Positions 62,801 through 64,000 of a DNA stretch of 64,000 nt are shown here, piece by piece. The position numbers and the translations under genes were made by a program. The stretch covers positions 457,766 to 521,765 of the forward strand of contig NZ_SSYB01000002.1 in NCBI RefSeq assembly GCF_004917075.1. The letters are read 5' to 3'. Under the pieces are notes generated by a model. That model was given only the letters and a program-made list of their open reading frames with translations. It was not told the origin of the DNA and did not search any database. This DNA is from Geomonas edaphica. Lineage in GTDB: Bacteria; Desulfobacterota; Desulfuromonadia; Geobacterales; Geobacteraceae. Position 1 is the stretch's first letter. Each line of letters begins with the position of its first letter.

Positions 62801-62853
62801 TCAGTGGAGAGCAGTTGTTGCGCAAGGTGCGCGAGGTGCTCGATGCACAGTAG
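59815..62853 (+). CDS. Hybrid sensor histidine kinase (Cache-like + PAS + GAF + HisKA + HATPase + receiver)
   Basis: A 1012-residue membrane sensor. TM1 at about 7-27 and TM2 at about 248-272 enclose a periplasmic sensor, probably dCache. PAS/PAC spans about 331-449 (LGDNLPESYVYQY to ATDITEP), a GAF-like domain about 480-625 with a C535-C536-x18-C555-x2-C558 cluster, HisKA with His654 (AHDFNNML), a HATPase (FSDTGTGMDLP, GTGLGLSTV) and a C-terminal receiver from about 893 with phospho-acceptor Asp944 (LLLTDVVMPML). It probably acts in a phosphorelay. AAGGATG lies before the ATG. It is followed by another kinase gene. Confidence 0.92.
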   Translation: MSLRTFLTRLILICVLPLVLLAAYLAADNVSALKTQYQLQAQTLTRNVTIALDRQVESLVSGLQVLAASSSVGDPARLGELYQEAQLFRRTFDSHVLLSDLSKQMILNTRVPLGMPLPHLPVVRGRSAFSVVTTTGRPAVSDLFFGPVAKTPLVSIAVPVVRDGRTTHVLLCLTEASKFQHRLDELVIPADWSVSVLDSNNAVIASRSPKGEHPKRAQGSLGRFIGGSTLAPWSVVVEVPERTYGAPMQGAVLAMLAAIAAATFVSVAGAMLAGRRLARSVEALAHTPQAVPETGAPIAEIEKVRGMLLSAAAAREEAEATLRESEERLRLLGDNLPESYVYQYLHEADGRTRFVYLSAGLERVHGVTREAVLADAWALHRQIDPGQLPELARQEKASGDALSDFKMELRMRRADGEWRWLQLRSRPRERSDGVVVWDGVATDITEPKLVEARVEHLNRVLRAVRMVDQLIVREQDPLRLIEGVCQLLVEHRGYGSALIVLTDRAGGVLHVAQSGAGDPFPGVAEMLEREGIPSCCRKEIGRTGVFSITEGGHICVDCPLSKGLREQRTMCIVLRYEQDLHGLMVVSLNGHEGGDSEETELFAGLAGDVAFAIHNIEQGRERVRMQDERDRFETELRQAQKMEAIGQLAGGIAHDFNNMLSVIVGFTQLAMVDLDAEDPQYRNLEQVRKAGERSAELTRQLLAFSRKQAAAPRVVDLNELIAEQRKMLSRLIGEDLEVEFQAAEALWNIRIDPSQAHQILTNLAVNARDAVQGVGKVTIATANVNLDPDESMHLQLAPGEYVLLAFSDTGTGMDLPTQERIFEPFFTTKKEGKGTGLGLSTVYGIVRQNAGAIQVESAPGAGTTFRIYFPRTVEEAAKAQENSHETQAAGTETVLVVEDEEQVLNLTRVMLEQAGYHVLPARGGADALATCESYQGEIHLLLTDVVMPMLNGKELQDQVLRVRPGVKTLFMSGYGEEIISHRGILDRGTALLSKPFSGEQLLRKVREVLDAQ

Positions 62854-63010
62854 TAATAGCAGGATTCACTGTAATAACATTCTCTTGAACTGTCAGAAAA
62901 GACCTGTATATTTTCCGACATGCTCATTTTCTAAATCATTACATGTTATTGATGACATCGCTCAGTGCAATGGTGTCACTATAATGCGAAGGTGACTTAC
63001 AGAGGGCCGA

Positions 63011-64000
63011 GTGATCGACAAGCCAAGTGACAGCGAAGAAACCGCGCTCTATCGTTTCATCATCGATACCATTCCGCAGATCGTTTGGACCGCCACGCCT
63101 GATGGGGCGCAGGACTTCGCAAACCTTCGCTGGTACGAGTTCAACGGACTGATCCCCGGCGAGCCCGATCCGGAGCCGTGGCGCAGCATCATCCATCCCG
63201 ACGACGTCGCCATGACTGCGCAGAAGTGGAAACACTCGCTGGAAACCGGAGAGCCGTACAATTGCCTGCACCGCAACCGCAGGTTCGACGGCGAGTACCG
63301 CTGGGTCCTCTCCCGGGCCGTGGCGCAGCGCGACGAGTCCGAGCGGATCGTGCGCTGGATCGGCAGCGGCACCGACATCACCGAGCAGAAGGTCGCCGAG
63401 GCCGAGATGCTCAGGTATCGCGACCACCTGGAGGAAGTGGTGCGGGAGCGGACCGCCGAGCTGGTTGTGGCCAAGGAGAGGGCCGAGGTGGCGGCACGCG
63501 CCGTCCTCGAGGCGAACGAACTTCTGGAACAGCGAGTTGAAGAGCGGACCGCGGAACTGAGAAGGACGGAAAAGGAGCTCAGGCAGGCCCAGAAGATGGA
63601 GGCGATCGGAACGCTGGCCGCCGGTATCGCCCACGATTTCAACAACATACTCACCTCGATCCTCGGCTTCACCGACATGGTACTGCACAAGCTGCCGCAG
63701 GACGGGGCGGGGCGCCCGGAGATGGAGCAGGTCTTCACGGCGGCCCAGCGCGCGGCCGACTTGGTGCGGCAGATCCTGAGCTTCAGCAGGCGCACCGAAC
63801 AGGAGCGAAAACCGGTGCATATGCTGACGGTGATGGACGACGCCATGAGGCTGCTCCGTTCCTCGTTTCCCGCCACGATCGCCATCCGCAAGGAAGTTTC
63901 CGTCCCCCCTGAAACGGACAAGGTGCGCGCCGACGCCACACAGTTGCACCAGGTACTGATGAACCTCTGCACCAACGCCTACCACGCCATGCTGCCGCAG
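63011..64000 (+). CDS. PAS sensor histidine kinase, cut by the window end
   Basis: The first 330 codons of a soluble kinase. A GTG start follows AGAGGGCCGA. Residues ~10-125 form a PAS/PAC domain (IIDTIPQIVWTATPDGAQDF, SIIHPDDVA, YRWVLSRAVA, GTDITEQK). A coiled coil follows (~125-195, with two ERTAEL repeats), then HisKA with His208 (GIAHDFNNIL) and the start of HATPase (LHQVLMNLCTNAYHAM) at the edge. No membrane segment is seen. It lies after the hybrid kinase with a 157-base gap. The end, and so any receiver, is outside the window. Confidence 0.88.
   Translation, partial: MIDKPSDSEETALYRFIIDTIPQIVWTATPDGAQDFANLRWYEFNGLIPGEPDPEPWRSIIHPDDVAMTAQKWKHSLETGEPYNCLHRNRRFDGEYRWVLSRAVAQRDESERIVRWIGSGTDITEQKVAEAEMLRYRDHLEEVVRERTAELVVAKERAEVAARAVLEANELLEQRVEERTAELRRTEKELRQAQKMEAIGTLAAGIAHDFNNILTSILGFTDMVLHKLPQDGAGRPEMEQVFTAAQRAADLVRQILSFSRRTEQERKPVHMLTVMDDAMRLLRSSFPATIAIRKEVSVPPETDKVRADATQLHQVLMNLCTNAYHAMLPQ

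Overview
The window looks like chromosome of a Geobacteraceae bacterium (Geobacter / Citrifermentans / Geomonas type). The clues are a eukaryote-like citrate synthase with the three catalytic residues in place, a DUF6178 protein, a ModE-linked TupABC tungstate transporter, many receiver and histidine-kinase genes, high-GC codon use, and intergenic repeats of the CGCAAAGACGCAAAG kind. No rRNA, tRNA, transposase, integrase or CRISPR array was seen. The species is inferred, not proven.

Region 1 (1-10.8 kb) holds housekeeping genes: gspB, a YkgJ-like cysteine-cluster protein, a DUF6178 protein, mtaB, cysE, miaA, a CtpA-type protease, a DUF502 membrane protein and a hydroxyacid dehydrogenase. Nearly every gap is filled by one composite inverted repeat (eight copies, two orientations, variable internal copy number). 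Its core is a terminator-like hairpin, and its ends supply the stop codons of at least one and probably two genes. It is absent from the rest of the window.

Region 2 (11-33.5 kb) is mostly core metabolism and regulation: acyl-CoA synthetase, M24 peptidase, gltA (with a palindrome between its -35 and -10), AMMECR1 protein, small lipoprotein, ndk, rlmN, MTA phosphorylase plus a PfkB kinase, a TPR lipoprotein plus a RodZ-like protein, a group of signalling genes (two single receivers, UspA, a receiver-kinase), a COG2509 flavoprotein, a YhaM-like nuclease, an MBL hydrolase and coaBC. It ends with several little-known small genes (phospholipase-C-like, a glycosylase-like remnant, a four-repeat cysteine protein, a BON lipoprotein, DUF2795).

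Region 3 (33.6-42.9 kb, minus strand) is a single compact run of ten genes: treZ, a glycogen-debranching-type enzyme, a CPA1 Na+/H+ antiporter, then an Mrp/Mbh-type antiporter module (E, F, G, MbhD-like, B, C, D) with no large MrpA subunit. Most junctions overlap. It reads as an osmotic or sodium stress operon joining trehalose/glucan metabolism to ion export.

Region 4 (43.6-54.7 kb, plus strand) is a nine-gene glycan or glycoconjugate cluster: two sugar-nucleotide SDRs, one fused to a GH39-like glycosidase domain, a medium-chain dehydrogenase, a Gfo/Idh/MocA oxidoreductase, a GT4, three CgeB-like glycosyltransferases and a methyltransferase. Copies of a second palindromic repeat family interrupt it. 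This is the best candidate here for an undescribed biosynthetic system.

Region 5 (54.8-64 kb) has modE and tupABC with two ModE-box-like palindromes, a DUF2845 protein, mntP, and two large sensor kinases, the last cut by the window end.
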